DNA of 44,987 nucleotides, from contig JAKAQP010000010.1 of NCBI GenBank assembly GCA_021822485.1, positions 1 through 44,987 of the forward strand, in the 5' to 3' direction. The notes under the pieces are model-generated. The model did no database searches. It was not told the origin of the DNA and saw only the letters and a list, made by a program, of their open reading frames with translations. Below are positions 33,011 through 41,359 of this stretch, piece after piece. Made by a program: the position numbers and the translations under genes. The stretch comes from a bacterium. Lineage in GTDB: Bacteria > SZUA-79 > Acidulodesulfobacterales > Acidulodesulfobacteraceae. Within the stretch, counting starts at the first letter, position 1. Each line of letters opens with the position of its first letter.

Positions 33011-34074
33011 AAATAATATATTCTCTATGCAGTTGGGGACTCGGCCATGCTACGAGGGGGCTTCCGGTTATCAGGAGGCTCGTAAAAGACGGTCATGAAG
33101 TAATCATTTATACTTCGGGAAGAAGCCTTGAACTGCTTAAATCCGAAATTGGAAATAACGCAAGATATATTCCTTCCGTTCCTTATCCTTCACCGTATTC
33201 CGATAAAATAGGGTTTGCATTCAGATTTCTTAAAACCGCTCCCAAAATATTGGCTCTTATCAAAGAAGAAGAAAAAGACGTTGCCAAGATAGCGCAGGAA
33301 AACAAAATAGATATTATAATTTCCGATTCAAGGTTCGGTTCCCACTGCAAGTTTGCGCCGTCATACCTTCTGTTTCATCAGCTAAGGTTCATCGCACCTT
33401 TAAGGCTTCTTCCCGCAGAGATGTTTACGGAATATTATAATCATTTTTTACAGGATAAATTTGAAAAGATAATAGTCCCGGATTATGAGGATAATTCTCT
33501 TTCAGGCGATTTATCCCATAATTTAAGATATTTTAAAAAAGAAAAAGTGGAATATATAGGCATACTTTCCGATTTTGAAAAAATTCAGACGGACGAAGAT
33601 ATAGACTATCTTTTTTCTATTTCAGGCCCTGAACCCACCAGAACTATTCTTGAAGAAAAACTTTTTTCGCAGATAGGTCTCCTTAAAGGCAATATAGCCG
33701 TTTCGCTTGGAAAACCGGGGAAGTTTACGAAAGAAACCGTCAAAAATGCCGTCGTATATTCTTTTTTGGAAAAAAAGAGAAGAGACGAACTTATGAACAG
33801 AGCTAAAATAGTTGTTTCCAGATCAGGATACACGACTATTATGGACGTAGCGGAAATAGAAAAAAAAGCTTTTTTTATTCCTACGCCCGGGCAGACGGAA
33901 CAGCTTTATCTTGCAAGCTATTTGGAAAAGGCCGGTTTTTTTCATTCGGTAAAGCAAAATAAATTAAAGATTGACATTGATACCGAAGTAGCTTTACAAT
34001 ATAAAGGTTTCACGCCGCCTTGGAGAACCGACGAAAGCGTCGGCAGGTTTCTTAAGGCGATAGGCATTAATTAG
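33007..34074 (+). CDS. MurG/GT28-like glycosyltransferase
   Basis: A 355-residue GT-B type protein. The N-terminal SLCSWGLGHATRGLPVIRRLVKDGHEV loop resembles the acceptor-domain start of MurG-like and UDP-glycosyltransferases; the C-terminal part has VVSRSGYTTIMDVAEIEKKAFFIPTPGQTEQLYLASYLEKAG, the nucleotide-sugar binding region of the GT28 C-terminal domain. The start is TTG 33007 with AAGGAGG before it, overlapping the previous stop. Sugar and acceptor are unknown. The neighbours (flippase-like protein and two family 2 glycosyltransferases) suggest envelope glycan work. Confidence 0.82.
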   Translation: MKIIYSLCSWGLGHATRGLPVIRRLVKDGHEVIIYTSGRSLELLKSEIGNNARYIPSVPYPSPYSDKIGFAFRFLKTAPKILALIKEEEKDVAKIAQENKIDIIISDSRFGSHCKFAPSYLLFHQLRFIAPLRLLPAEMFTEYYNHFLQDKFEKIIVPDYEDNSLSGDLSHNLRYFKKEKVEYIGILSDFEKIQTDEDIDYLFSISGPEPTRTILEEKLFSQIGLLKGNIAVSLGKPGKFTKETVKNAVVYSFLEKKRRDELMNRAKIVVSRSGYTTIMDVAEIEKKAFFIPTPGQTEQLYLASYLEKAGFFHSVKQNKLKIDIDTEVALQYKGFTPPWRTDESVGRFLKAIGIN

Positions 34075-34138
34075 TTTTATTTAAAATATATATATTTACG
34101 TTATTTTAATTTATTTTTAATTTAAATTTTCAAACTAA

Positions 34139-34885
34139 ATGGTTTCTATAATAATACCTGCTCACGAAGAAGAAAAATACATAGGAATTTCCATAGAAAG
34201 GCTTTTAAGCCAGAGTGGGACCGTTTTTTTGAAAAAAGACGAAAAAAACGGCTTAAAATTAAACGGTTCGGATAATTTAGATAATTCCGGAAAAGTTTTA
34301 TGCGAATTGACCATCGTGGTAACTCACGGCAAAGACGATACCGAGGGCGTCGTTTCAAAATACAAAGAAGCCGGCGTTAATCTTGTATCCGGAAATTTCA
34401 GCGGAGTATCGGAGGCGAGGAATATAGGCGCATCCGTCTCCACCGGCGACGTTTTATTGTTTTTAGACGCAGACACTCTTTTAAACGACGGTTTTATAAA
34501 GAGGCTCGACGATTTTAAAAATCAAGCCGATTTTATAGGAACGTCTAAGCTCCTGCCCGATATTAATACCTTTAAAGCGCGTATTTTTATGTTCTGCAAT
34601 AATATAGCGCATATAATAACCAAAACCTCTATGGCTTTAATATTCTGCCACAGGAACGTTTATAAAAAAATCGGCGGTTTCGACGAAAGAATGCAGGCAG
34701 GCGAAGACCTTAAATTTATAAATTTAGCGGTAAAAAACAAATTCGGCAGTTTTAAATATCTCGGAGATATAAGCGCCGTTACGTCGATGAGAAGATTTGA
34801 AATTAACGGATATTTCAAAACTGCCATGGAATGGATGGGCGGATATTTCTTTAAACCGCCGGAACATTATGATGTGGTAAGATAA
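34139..34885 (+). CDS. Family 2 glycosyltransferase
   Basis: A 248-residue GT-A enzyme: SIIIPAHEEEKYIGISIERLL at the N terminus, VSEARNIGASVSTGDVLLFLDADTLL with the metal-binding Asp-x-Asp (DAD), and GGFDERMQAGEDLKF with the ED catalytic region. A Lys/Gly/Asn-rich insertion lies at about residues 33-53. No membrane helix is seen at the C terminus. It is 4 bp before the next glycosyltransferase. Donor and acceptor are unknown. Confidence 0.85.
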   Translation: MVSIIIPAHEEEKYIGISIERLLSQSGTVFLKKDEKNGLKLNGSDNLDNSGKVLCELTIVVTHGKDDTEGVVSKYKEAGVNLVSGNFSGVSEARNIGASVSTGDVLLFLDADTLLNDGFIKRLDDFKNQADFIGTSKLLPDINTFKARIFMFCNNIAHIITKTSMALIFCHRNVYKKIGGFDERMQAGEDLKFINLAVKNKFGSFKYLGDISAVTSMRRFEINGYFKTAMEWMGGYFFKPPEHYDVVR

Positions 34886-34889
34886 CGAT

Positions 34890-35744
34890 ATGAAAGTATT
34901 AATAGCTATACCGACTTATAACGAAAAAGAAAATATAAGCCGGATGTTAAATTCCGTTTTAAGTATTAACGAAACGATAAGAACCGCAAGCAATTTCAAT
35001 CCTTTACCTTTATATATTAGCGTTTTAATAATAGACGACAATTCCCCGGACGGCACCGCAGAAATAGTTAAAGAATATATAAGTTCGCGCAAGCGGCTAG
35101 CCGCAGATACGGACGTAAACGCAAACATAAATATAAACGAAAGCGTAAATAAAAATATGAACTTAATTTCGAGCAACTGCGTAAATGCCGAAAAACGGGT
35201 TTTTATTATAGAACGCGAGAAAAAACTGGGGCTTGGAACGGCATATGTAGCGGCGTTTAATTTTGCTTTAGACAACGGTTACGATTACGTTATCACCATG
35301 GATTGCGATTTTTCGCACAATCCCGAAGAAATTGCGGGATTTATCGGACTTATGGAATCGGAAAAATGCGGGATGATAGTAGGCTCGCGTTATTCCGGCG
35401 GAGTACGCGTAATCGACTGGAGCATGAAAAGGCTTTTAATTTCATATTCCGCAAATATTTATGCAAAATTTATTACCGGTATTAAAATTACCGATTTGAC
35501 CGGCGGCTTTAATATGTACGACGTAAACTGTTTAAAAAAAATAAATTTAAGCGGCATAAGTTCGCGCGGATATGCTTTCCAGATAGAAATGAAATACAGA
35601 ATGGTAAAAGAAGGCAAATGCAGCTTTAAAGAGTATCCTATAATATTTTACGAAAGAACTTACGGCAAATCGAAAATGTCCAAAGGTATTATTTTTGAGG
35701 CATTTTTCAAGGTCATAAAACTGAGGTTCGGGTTTTTTAAATAG
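34890..35744 (+). CDS. Polyprenol-phosphate glycosyltransferase (DPM1-like, family 2)
   Basis: A 284-residue enzyme resembling dolichol/polyprenol-phosphate mannosyltransferases: VLIAIPTYNEKENI, VLIIDDNSPDGTAEIV, GLGTAYVAAFNFALDNGYDYVITMDCDFSHNPEEI (DCD metal site), IVGSRYSGGVRVIDW and DLTGGFNMYD, then YGKSKMSKGIIFEAFFKVIKLR. The usual C-terminal membrane helices are absent. It has an Asn-rich, low-complexity insertion (about residues 73-103) between the first and second conserved blocks. It probably charges a lipid carrier for the neighbouring glycosyltransferases. Confidence 0.88.
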   Translation: MKVLIAIPTYNEKENISRMLNSVLSINETIRTASNFNPLPLYISVLIIDDNSPDGTAEIVKEYISSRKRLAADTDVNANININESVNKNMNLISSNCVNAEKRVFIIEREKKLGLGTAYVAAFNFALDNGYDYVITMDCDFSHNPEEIAGFIGLMESEKCGMIVGSRYSGGVRVIDWSMKRLLISYSANIYAKFITGIKITDLTGGFNMYDVNCLKKINLSGISSRGYAFQIEMKYRMVKEGKCSFKEYPIIFYERTYGKSKMSKGIIFEAFFKVIKLRFGFFK

Positions 35745-35754
35745 TCCGCAAATA

Positions 35755-35779
35755 ATACTTGACTAATTTAGTCAAGTAT
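35755..35779 (+). promoter_or_regulatory. IscR type-1-like operator upstream of iscU
   Basis: A perfect 25-bp palindrome: ATACTTGACTA, spacer ATT, TAGTCAAGTAT. It agrees at every position with the enterobacterial IscR type-1 consensus (half-sites ATASYYGACTR and YAGTCRRSTAT around three A/T). It lies 73 bp before the iscU ATG. TTAGTC (35768-35773) and TATATA (35791-35796), 17 bp apart, could be the repressed promoter. A TTTT run follows, so it may also terminate the preceding gene. No iscR gene is in this window. Confidence 0.6.
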
Positions 35780-35852
35780 GTTTTAATCAATATATAAATT
35801 ATAAAACATTAAAAATCATTAATATAAAATATAAATAAATCGGAGGTATGTT

Positions 35853-36299
35853 ATGCCTGTATATTCGGAAAAAGTAATGGATCACTTTCAGAATCCAAGA
35901 AACGTAGGGGAAATAGAAAATGCCGACGGCGTAGGCGAACTAGGAAATCCTACATGCGGCGACATAATGAAAATATATATTAAAGTTAAAGACGATAAGA
36001 TTGAAGACGTAAAATTTAAAACTTTCGGATGCGGAGCCGCTATAGCGACCAGTTCTATGGTAACGGAGCTCGTAAAAGGCAAGACTCTCGAAGAAGCCGA
36101 GAAAATATCTAATGAAGCCGTCGCAGAAGCCTTGGACGGGCTTCCTCCGGTAAAGATGCACTGTTCAAATCTCGCCGCCGATGCGCTTCATCTTGCCATA
36201 GAAGATTATAAAGCCAGAAAAGACGGCAAAGGACCTATAGGCAGGGTTGAAACGCCGGAACACGACGAAGACGAACACGATCTGCTTGAACAGGCATAA
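35853..36299 (+). CDS. iscU: Iron-sulfur cluster scaffold, IscU/NifU N-terminal type
   Basis: Assembles 2Fe-2S clusters for transfer to apoproteins. The 148-residue protein has MDHFQNPRNVGEI, GNPTCGD (Cys35, Asp37), FGCGAAIATSS (Cys60) and VKMHCSNLAADAL (Cys104), the three scaffold cysteines and the conserved Asp. A charged tail (EHDEDEHDLLEQA) extends the core. CGGAGG precedes the ATG. It leads iscU-tusA-nifS. The missing LPPVK chaperone motif is replaced by LPPVKMH, so that motif is in fact present. Confidence 0.94.
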   Translation: MPVYSEKVMDHFQNPRNVGEIENADGVGELGNPTCGDIMKIYIKVKDDKIEDVKFKTFGCGAAIATSSMVTELVKGKTLEEAEKISNEAVAEALDGLPPVKMHCSNLAADALHLAIEDYKARKDGKGPIGRVETPEHDEDEHDLLEQA

Positions 36300-36360
36300 A
36301 TAGGAACGGTTTGTAAATTTGCAACGGCATGTAATATTCTATACGGGTGATATAATAATT

Positions 36361-36585
36361 ATGGATTACGATTACGAACTTGATACTTTTGGTTTAATGT
36401 GTCCAATGCCTATTATGGAAGTTGCCGAAGAGTTTAAAAAAATACCGAACGGTTCGGTATTAAAAGTTACGGCGTCCGACGAAGGTATCATAGAAGACTT
36501 AAAGAGTTACTGCAAAAAAACCGGACATGAATTTCTGTCTTACGAGATTAATCTGCCGGAATACGTAGTTTATGTTAAAAAATAA
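36361..36585 (+). CDS. tusA: TusA-family sulfurtransferase
   Basis: A 74-residue sulfur carrier with the signature FGLMCPMPIMEV (Cys14 in CPxP) and the usual beta-alpha fold ending in YEINLPEYVVYVKK. I chose ATG 36361, preceded by GGGTGA; an in-frame ATG at 36319 would add 14 untypical residues. It lies between the scaffold and the NifS-like gene, so it may relay persulfide sulfur to IscU or to other acceptors. Confidence 0.9.
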   Translation: MDYDYELDTFGLMCPMPIMEVAEEFKKIPNGSVLKVTASDEGIIEDLKSYCKKTGHEFLSYEINLPEYVVYVKK

Positions 36586-36675
36586 AGACGATAATATATA
36601 AAAAATATTACAATATAATAATAATATAATTATAATATATAGTTTGCAGCATATTTTTTAAATTTGGAGGCAAAA

Positions 36676-37860
36676 GTGAAAATAATAAATTTCGATCATT
36701 TTGCTGCTACGAAAATGAGGCAGGAAGTAAAAGATGCAATGGAACCTTACTTTATTTCCGAATACGGCAATCCACAAAGCATACACACCTTAGGCGACGA
36801 GCCGAGAGAAGCATTATCCAAAGCCAGACTGCAGGCCGCCGAACTTTTAAACGCTTCAAGCAATGAAGTCATATTTACGGGAAGCGGCTCCGAATCTAAT
36901 AACCTTGCAATAAAAGGAACGGCTTTCGCCAGAACCGATAAAGGCAAACATATAGTTGTTTCAAAAATAGAACATTTCAGCGTTTTAAATTCCGTTAAAT
37001 CTCTGGCTAAACTTGGGTTTGAATTCAGCGAAGTTCCGGTCGATAAATACGGTTCGGTCGACCCGCAGGACATTAAAAACGCCTTAAGAAAAGATACCGT
37101 ACTTGTCAGCATTACTCAGGCATCTAACGAAATCGGCACTATTCAGGATATCAAAGAAATTTCAAAAATAGTCCATGAAAACTCCGCGGCTTATATGCAT
37201 ACAGATGCAAATACTTCATGCGGTTTTACGGAAACAGACGTTAAAGAGCTTGGCGTAGATATGCTTTCTGCCGCACCGCACAGATTTTACGGACCCAAAG
37301 GCGTCGGTCTTTTTTATCTTAAAAAAGGGATACGCATAATGCCCCTTATAGACGGCGGAATTCAGGAATTCGGCCGCAGGGCGGGTACAGAAAACGTGCC
37401 GGCTATTGCCGGAGCCGGGGTTGCATGCGAACTTGCCAAAAAAGAGCTGAAAGACAGAACGTCTCATCTTCTGCCGATTCAAAAGGCCATCAAAGATGGC
37501 GTGCTTAACAGCCTTGACGAAGTTTATTTAAACGGTCATCCGGAAAAAAGACTTCCAAACAATCTCAATTTTGTCGTAAAATACATAGAGGGCGAGTCGA
37601 TGCTTATGTGGCTCAACAATAATGGGATTATGGTCGCTAGCGGTTCTGCCTGCACGTCTAAAATATTAAAATCGTCGCACGTATTAAGCGCAATCGGAGT
37701 CGACGCCGCGCTTGCTCAAGGCTCTCTTTTAATATCCCTCGGCGAGGATAACACCTTAGAAGATGCGGAATATTTCGTAAAAGAACTTCCCGCCGTAGTT
37801 AAAAAATTAAGGGAAATGTCTCCTCTTTACGAAGAGGTTATGAAAGCGAATAAAAAATAA
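36676..37860 (+). CDS. NifS/IscS-like protein lacking the PLP lysine
   Basis: A 394-residue fold-type I protein that aligns throughout with cysteine desulfurases: NFDHFAATKMRQEV, GNPQSIHTLG, FTGSGSESNNLAI, IEHFSVLNSV (catalytic His present), ASNEIGTIQDI, HTDANTSCGF and SGSACTSKIL with the persulfide Cys. At the Schiff-base site, however, it reads SAAPHRFYGPKGVG: His is kept but the lysine is Arg. The Gln of the usual DAxQ is Thr. A normal PLP reaction is therefore unlikely. Start GTG 36676 is favoured because GGAGG (36666-36670) lies five bases before it; TTG 36664 would precede that site. Confidence 0.85.
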   Translation: MKIINFDHFAATKMRQEVKDAMEPYFISEYGNPQSIHTLGDEPREALSKARLQAAELLNASSNEVIFTGSGSESNNLAIKGTAFARTDKGKHIVVSKIEHFSVLNSVKSLAKLGFEFSEVPVDKYGSVDPQDIKNALRKDTVLVSITQASNEIGTIQDIKEISKIVHENSAAYMHTDANTSCGFTETDVKELGVDMLSAAPHRFYGPKGVGLFYLKKGIRIMPLIDGGIQEFGRRAGTENVPAIAGAGVACELAKKELKDRTSHLLPIQKAIKDGVLNSLDEVYLNGHPEKRLPNNLNFVVKYIEGESMLMWLNNNGIMVASGSACTSKILKSSHVLSAIGVDAALAQGSLLISLGEDNTLEDAEYFVKELPAVVKKLREMSPLYEEVMKANKK

Positions 37861-37877
37861 ATATTGAATAATAAACA

Positions 37878-37952
37878 GGGCGCGTAACTCAGGGGTAGAG
37901 TGTTACCTTCACACGGTAGAAGCCGCAGGTTCGAGACCTGCCGCGCCCACCA
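37878..37952 (+). tRNA. tRNA-Val (anticodon CAC)
   Basis: A 75-nt cloverleaf: acceptor GGGCGCG/CGCGCCC, D arm with AACTCAGGGGTAGAGT, anticodon stem TTACC/GGTAG with loop TTCACAC (anticodon CAC), T arm GCAGG-TTCGAGA-CCTGC and encoded ACCA. No insertion is seen at this tRNA. Confidence 0.96.
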
Positions 37953-38070
37953 CGCAAAAAAATTCCTTTCGTTCGGCAAAAAGTAAAATTTATGCAAAAT
38001 TTCCTGCTTTAAAGCCGTAAAATAAGGTTTAAACAGATAGCTGATTTGACGATAAAAAATATAAATAAGT

Positions 38071-38098
38071 TTGATACAATTTACTTAAATGATATAAT
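38071..38098 (+). promoter_or_regulatory. Promoter for the EAL remnant and cob operon
   Basis: TTGATA (38071-38076), 16-bp spacer, consensus TATAAT (38093-38098). The leader to 38172 is A+T-rich and has no cobalamin riboswitch signature. Confidence 0.6.
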
Positions 38099-38171
38099 AA
38101 TAAATAATAAAAAAATAATAAAAATTATTTTTATTATATATTTTATTGTAAATTGTAATTAAACTGAATTT

Positions 38172-38484
38172 ATGGAAACAAATGAAAATTTTAACATTCA
38201 AAGCCTCGATGTCGGAGGACTTATCGAAGCTTTGCTCGATTCAAATCGATATACTTAAAATCGATATATCTTTCGTCAGGAAAATGCTTGCGGACAAACA
38301 TTCCAGATATATAGTCGAAACAATAATCTATCTTTCCAAAAAATTAAATATGAAATCTATCGCTGAGGGCGTCGAAACCGACGAACAGTTTAACCTCTTG
38401 AAAGAATTAGGTTGCGATTGCATTCAGGGATTTTTGCTTTCAAAACCTTTAGATGTTGAAAAATTTAAAACAATGCTGGTTTAA
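38172..38484 (+). pseudogene. Internally deleted EAL-domain (c-di-GMP phosphodiesterase) remnant
   Basis: A 100-codon frame (from ATG 38182) carries only the last third of an EAL domain: IDILKIDISFVRKM, IVETIIYLSKKLNMKSIAEGVETDEQFNLLKELGCDCIQGFLLSKPL. The ExL metal motif and most catalytic residues are missing. A different frame starts at ATG 38172 (TNENFNIQSLDVGGLIEALLD) and runs into this one without matching phase, as if a start region was joined out of frame to the 3' end by a deletion. It lies just before cobU. Confidence 0.6.
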
Positions 38485-38490
38485 AAAAAT

Positions 38491-39222
38491 ATGGCTAAAA
38501 TTTTTATAACTGGCGGAATTTCATCCGGCAAGTCGGAGTTTGCCGAAAATACGGCGCTTGCTATTTATAAGTCCTATACTTATAAGTCCAATATTATTGC
38601 AGATGCCGGAATGTCAGACGTCATGGCAGACGTAAGGGGAACGGATGCCGGCAATTTTCCCCTGCTTCATTTTATAGCCACCGCAAAGACGAAGATTAAG
38701 GCAAATGCAAAGAAGAGCGGGGACGCCGAATATAATGCAAAATATGAATATAATCGGCAAAATAAAAACGATATCTATGACTCAGCCGAAGTAAAAGACG
38801 ATGAAATGTTTTTGAAAATTAAAAAGCATAAGGAAAAGCGGAATAAAACATTTATAGTGCATGAAAATTTCGACGATTTAACTGCTGAAATAGATGCCGT
38901 ACGCAATTCTTTCCCCGACGAACGAAGTGAGGAAAGGTGCGTAATATTAATAGATTCAATGACTTTATGGCTTTCGTCCGTTTTTGCCGACATAAAATAT
39001 TTTGATTTTGCCGCTGAAGCGGTTTTGAAGTTTTCCGAATATCTTTCTGTCGTAAGATGCTCCGTAGTAACGGTTTCCGATTCTCTCGGCTTTGATTTGG
39101 TTTCAGTGGATGCTTACGTCAGAAAATTTGTAGAACTAAACGGTTTAATGGAGCAGAAACTTTCCGCCGTTTCCGATAAAGCTTACTGCGTTATTGCCGG
39201 AAACCCGCTTGCTTTGAAGTAA
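38491..39222 (+). CDS. cobU: Adenosylcobinamide kinase/guanylyltransferase
   Basis: Phosphorylates adenosylcobinamide and transfers GMP to it for cobamide loop assembly. Residues 1-25 hold the P-loop FITGGISSGKSEFAE. ILIDSMTLWLSS and VTVSDSLGFDLVSVDAYVRKFVELNGLMEQKLSAVSDKAYCVIAGNPL match the family core. At 243 residues it exceeds the usual 170-185 by a charged, low-complexity insertion (about residues 40-115). Next is cobT, 24 bp downstream. Confidence 0.88.
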   Translation: MAKIFITGGISSGKSEFAENTALAIYKSYTYKSNIIADAGMSDVMADVRGTDAGNFPLLHFIATAKTKIKANAKKSGDAEYNAKYEYNRQNKNDIYDSAEVKDDEMFLKIKKHKEKRNKTFIVHENFDDLTAEIDAVRNSFPDERSEERCVILIDSMTLWLSSVFADIKYFDFAAEAVLKFSEYLSVVRCSVVTVSDSLGFDLVSVDAYVRKFVELNGLMEQKLSAVSDKAYCVIAGNPLALK

Positions 39223-39246
39223 AATCTAATTTATAATTAATCTTAT

Positions 39247-40368
39247 ATGAATAGCAAAGAACGTTTATTTTCTATTGCAAACACGATTAAACCCGTTAAT
39301 AAAAAAAAGTTTTATAAAATTGCCGAAAACAGGCTGAATAAGCTGATTAAGCCCAAGGGCAGCCTCGGCAGGTTAGAGGACTTTGCAAAAGACGTAGTAG
39401 CTATTACGGAAGAAGAAAGACCTTTTTTGGCTTATTATAATAAAGAAAATCAGTGCTTAATTATTAATAAATACGTATGCGTTTTTGCCGGGGACCACGG
39501 AGTCGTCGAAGAGGGCGTCAGCTTGTTTAAGCAGGACGTTACTTCTCAAATGGTCCGGAATTTTCTTAGCGGCGGAGCCGCAATTAACGCCATAGCCGCT
39601 TCCGTCGGCGCAGGCGTCATAGTAATCGATGTAGGAATAAAAAGCGATGCATCTTTTCAAGGAGATAATTTCATAAGCGGAAAAGTAAAGAACGGCACCT
39701 TTAATCTTTACAAAGGTCCGGCAATGACGGAAAACGAAGCCGCAGAGTCGATTTTAAAAGGCATAGAAATCGCCGATATAGTAATTAAGGAAAAAGGCGC
39801 CAAAATATGCGCGACCGGCGATATGGGCATAGGCAATACGACGCCGGCCTCCGCGATTACCTGCTTTTATTCAAAAAAATCTCCGGAACTCGTCTGTGGA
39901 AAAGGGACGGGTGTGAGCGCCGCCGTAATTAAGAAAAAAGCGGCAATTATTAAAAAAGCCGTCGAATCCAATATAAAAGGCGGCGTAAACGGCGATGCCG
40001 TGGATGTCCTCGCCGGCATCGGCGGACTTGAAATAGGCGCCATAGCCGGATTTATAATAGGATGCGCTCTAAACAGGACGCCCGTCGTAGTTGACGGTTT
40101 TATTTCTACGGCCGGGGCGTTGATTGCTTTAAATATAAATCCGGCGGTTGCCGATTACATGTTCATGGGTCATCTTTCCGAAGAAAAAGGGCATAAAACC
40201 GCGGCGGCTCTTATCGGAAAAACCCCTATATTAAACCTTTCTATGAGGCTCGGTGAAGGAACCGGAGCGGTTATCGCTATGAAGATAATCGAAACGGCGC
40301 TTAATATGTATAATAATATGCTTACGTTCGACGAAGCGGGCGTTATAGCTTCAAAACTTAATGTTTAG
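39247..40368 (+). CDS. cobT: Nicotinate-nucleotide:benzimidazole phosphoribosyltransferase
   Basis: Activates the lower-ligand base of cobamides as its alpha-ribotide. The 373-residue protein has KPKGSLGRLEDFA, FAGDHGVVEEGVSLF, DVTSQMVRNFLSGGAAINAIA, GDMGIGNTTPASAI and the C-terminal GEGTGAVIAMKI with the catalytic Glu. Family length is usual. CobT enzymes accept several benzimidazoles, so it does not define the ligand by itself; see the ThiC-like gene at 43028. Confidence 0.94.
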   Translation: MNSKERLFSIANTIKPVNKKKFYKIAENRLNKLIKPKGSLGRLEDFAKDVVAITEEERPFLAYYNKENQCLIINKYVCVFAGDHGVVEEGVSLFKQDVTSQMVRNFLSGGAAINAIAASVGAGVIVIDVGIKSDASFQGDNFISGKVKNGTFNLYKGPAMTENEAAESILKGIEIADIVIKEKGAKICATGDMGIGNTTPASAITCFYSKKSPELVCGKGTGVSAAVIKKKAAIIKKAVESNIKGGVNGDAVDVLAGIGGLEIGAIAGFIIGCALNRTPVVVDGFISTAGALIALNINPAVADYMFMGHLSEEKGHKTAAALIGKTPILNLSMRLGEGTGAVIAMKIIETALNMYNNMLTFDEAGVIASKLNV

Positions 40369-40469
40369 CTAATCTTGCGCCGCCGCAACGTTATCCGTTT
40401 AGAAATAAATAATAAATAATAAATAATAAACTATTACTACTAATTCATTGTCGTTTCTATAAAGAGCAA

Positions 40470-41330
40470 ATGGCTATATTGAGCGAATTTTTAGAGTCCG
40501 TAAATTTTTTGACCGTATTTAAATTCAAAAGCAAAAAAAACGCGGCGGTTTCGCAGACGGAGCTTCTAATAAAATCTATTAAATATTTTCCCGCTGCAGG
40601 TCTTTTTATAGGCATTATAACAGCCTTAGTTTTTTATGTATTTAATAAATTTTTACCCCTATATCCTTCTGTTTTAATTTCGATATTTTGCCTTTACGCC
40701 GTTACCGGCGGTCTTCATTTCGACGGTCTGTCGGATACTTCGGACGGTTTTTTCGCATATATGAAAAGCGGAGATAAAAAAAGATTTTATAAAGCTATGA
40801 AGGATGTCAATACCGGTACTGCAGGAAATATTGCCGTTATTTTTTACGTTTTAATTATGTGGTCGCTTATTATATCGGCAAATCAAATGTATAGCTTTTA
40901 TGCATCCCTGCCGTCTTTTTTAGATTTAAAAAACCTTGCCGGAATTTTTAGCGTTTTTAATTTTCAATTTAATTTTGTGTATTTAGTTTTATTTCTTTTC
41001 CCTGTGGCGGGAAGATATACCATAGTCGTTATGTCTTATTTTTCGGAAACTCCGGAAAATTTTAAAGGAATCGGAACTGTTTTCACTGAAGGAACCGATA
41101 CTAAAACATTTTTATGCGCCTCTATTATCGCTTTTTTAATTATATGCCTTCTTGCAGGCCTTGCAGGTTTTTTTTCCGTTTTGATTACTATTCTCGCCGT
41201 TCTTCTGACGGCGCTGTATTTCAGAAAAAAATTTGGCGGCGTAAACGGAGACATGATAGGTTTTACGGTTAAATTATCGGAACTTGTTTTTGTTGCGGCT
41301 TTGTTGGGATTTCATAAAGTCCTATATTGA
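40470..41330 (+). CDS. cobS: Adenosylcobinamide-GDP ribazoletransferase
   Basis: Joins adenosylcobinamide-GDP and alpha-ribazole in the final step of cobamide synthesis. The 286-residue, multi-helix membrane protein has the defining TGGLHFDGLSDTSDGFFA motif (about 73-90) and NTGTAGNIAVIFYV, then PVAGRYTIVVMSYFS and GGVNGDMIGFTVKLSELVFV near the C terminus. A stretch around residues 137-165 is longer than in short members. The next gene starts within about 30 bp. Confidence 0.9.
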   Translation: MAILSEFLESVNFLTVFKFKSKKNAAVSQTELLIKSIKYFPAAGLFIGIITALVFYVFNKFLPLYPSVLISIFCLYAVTGGLHFDGLSDTSDGFFAYMKSGDKKRFYKAMKDVNTGTAGNIAVIFYVLIMWSLIISANQMYSFYASLPSFLDLKNLAGIFSVFNFQFNFVYLVLFLFPVAGRYTIVVMSYFSETPENFKGIGTVFTEGTDTKTFLCASIIAFLIICLLAGLAGFFSVLITILAVLLTALYFRKKFGGVNGDMIGFTVKLSELVFVAALLGFHKVLY

Positions 41331-41359
41331 TATGTTTAAAAAAAGAAAAAGAAGAAACA

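Noticed and set aside
37953-38171. Cobalamin riboswitch ahead of the cob operon.
   Set aside because: The leader is A+T-rich without the conserved B12-box; only a promoter is supported.
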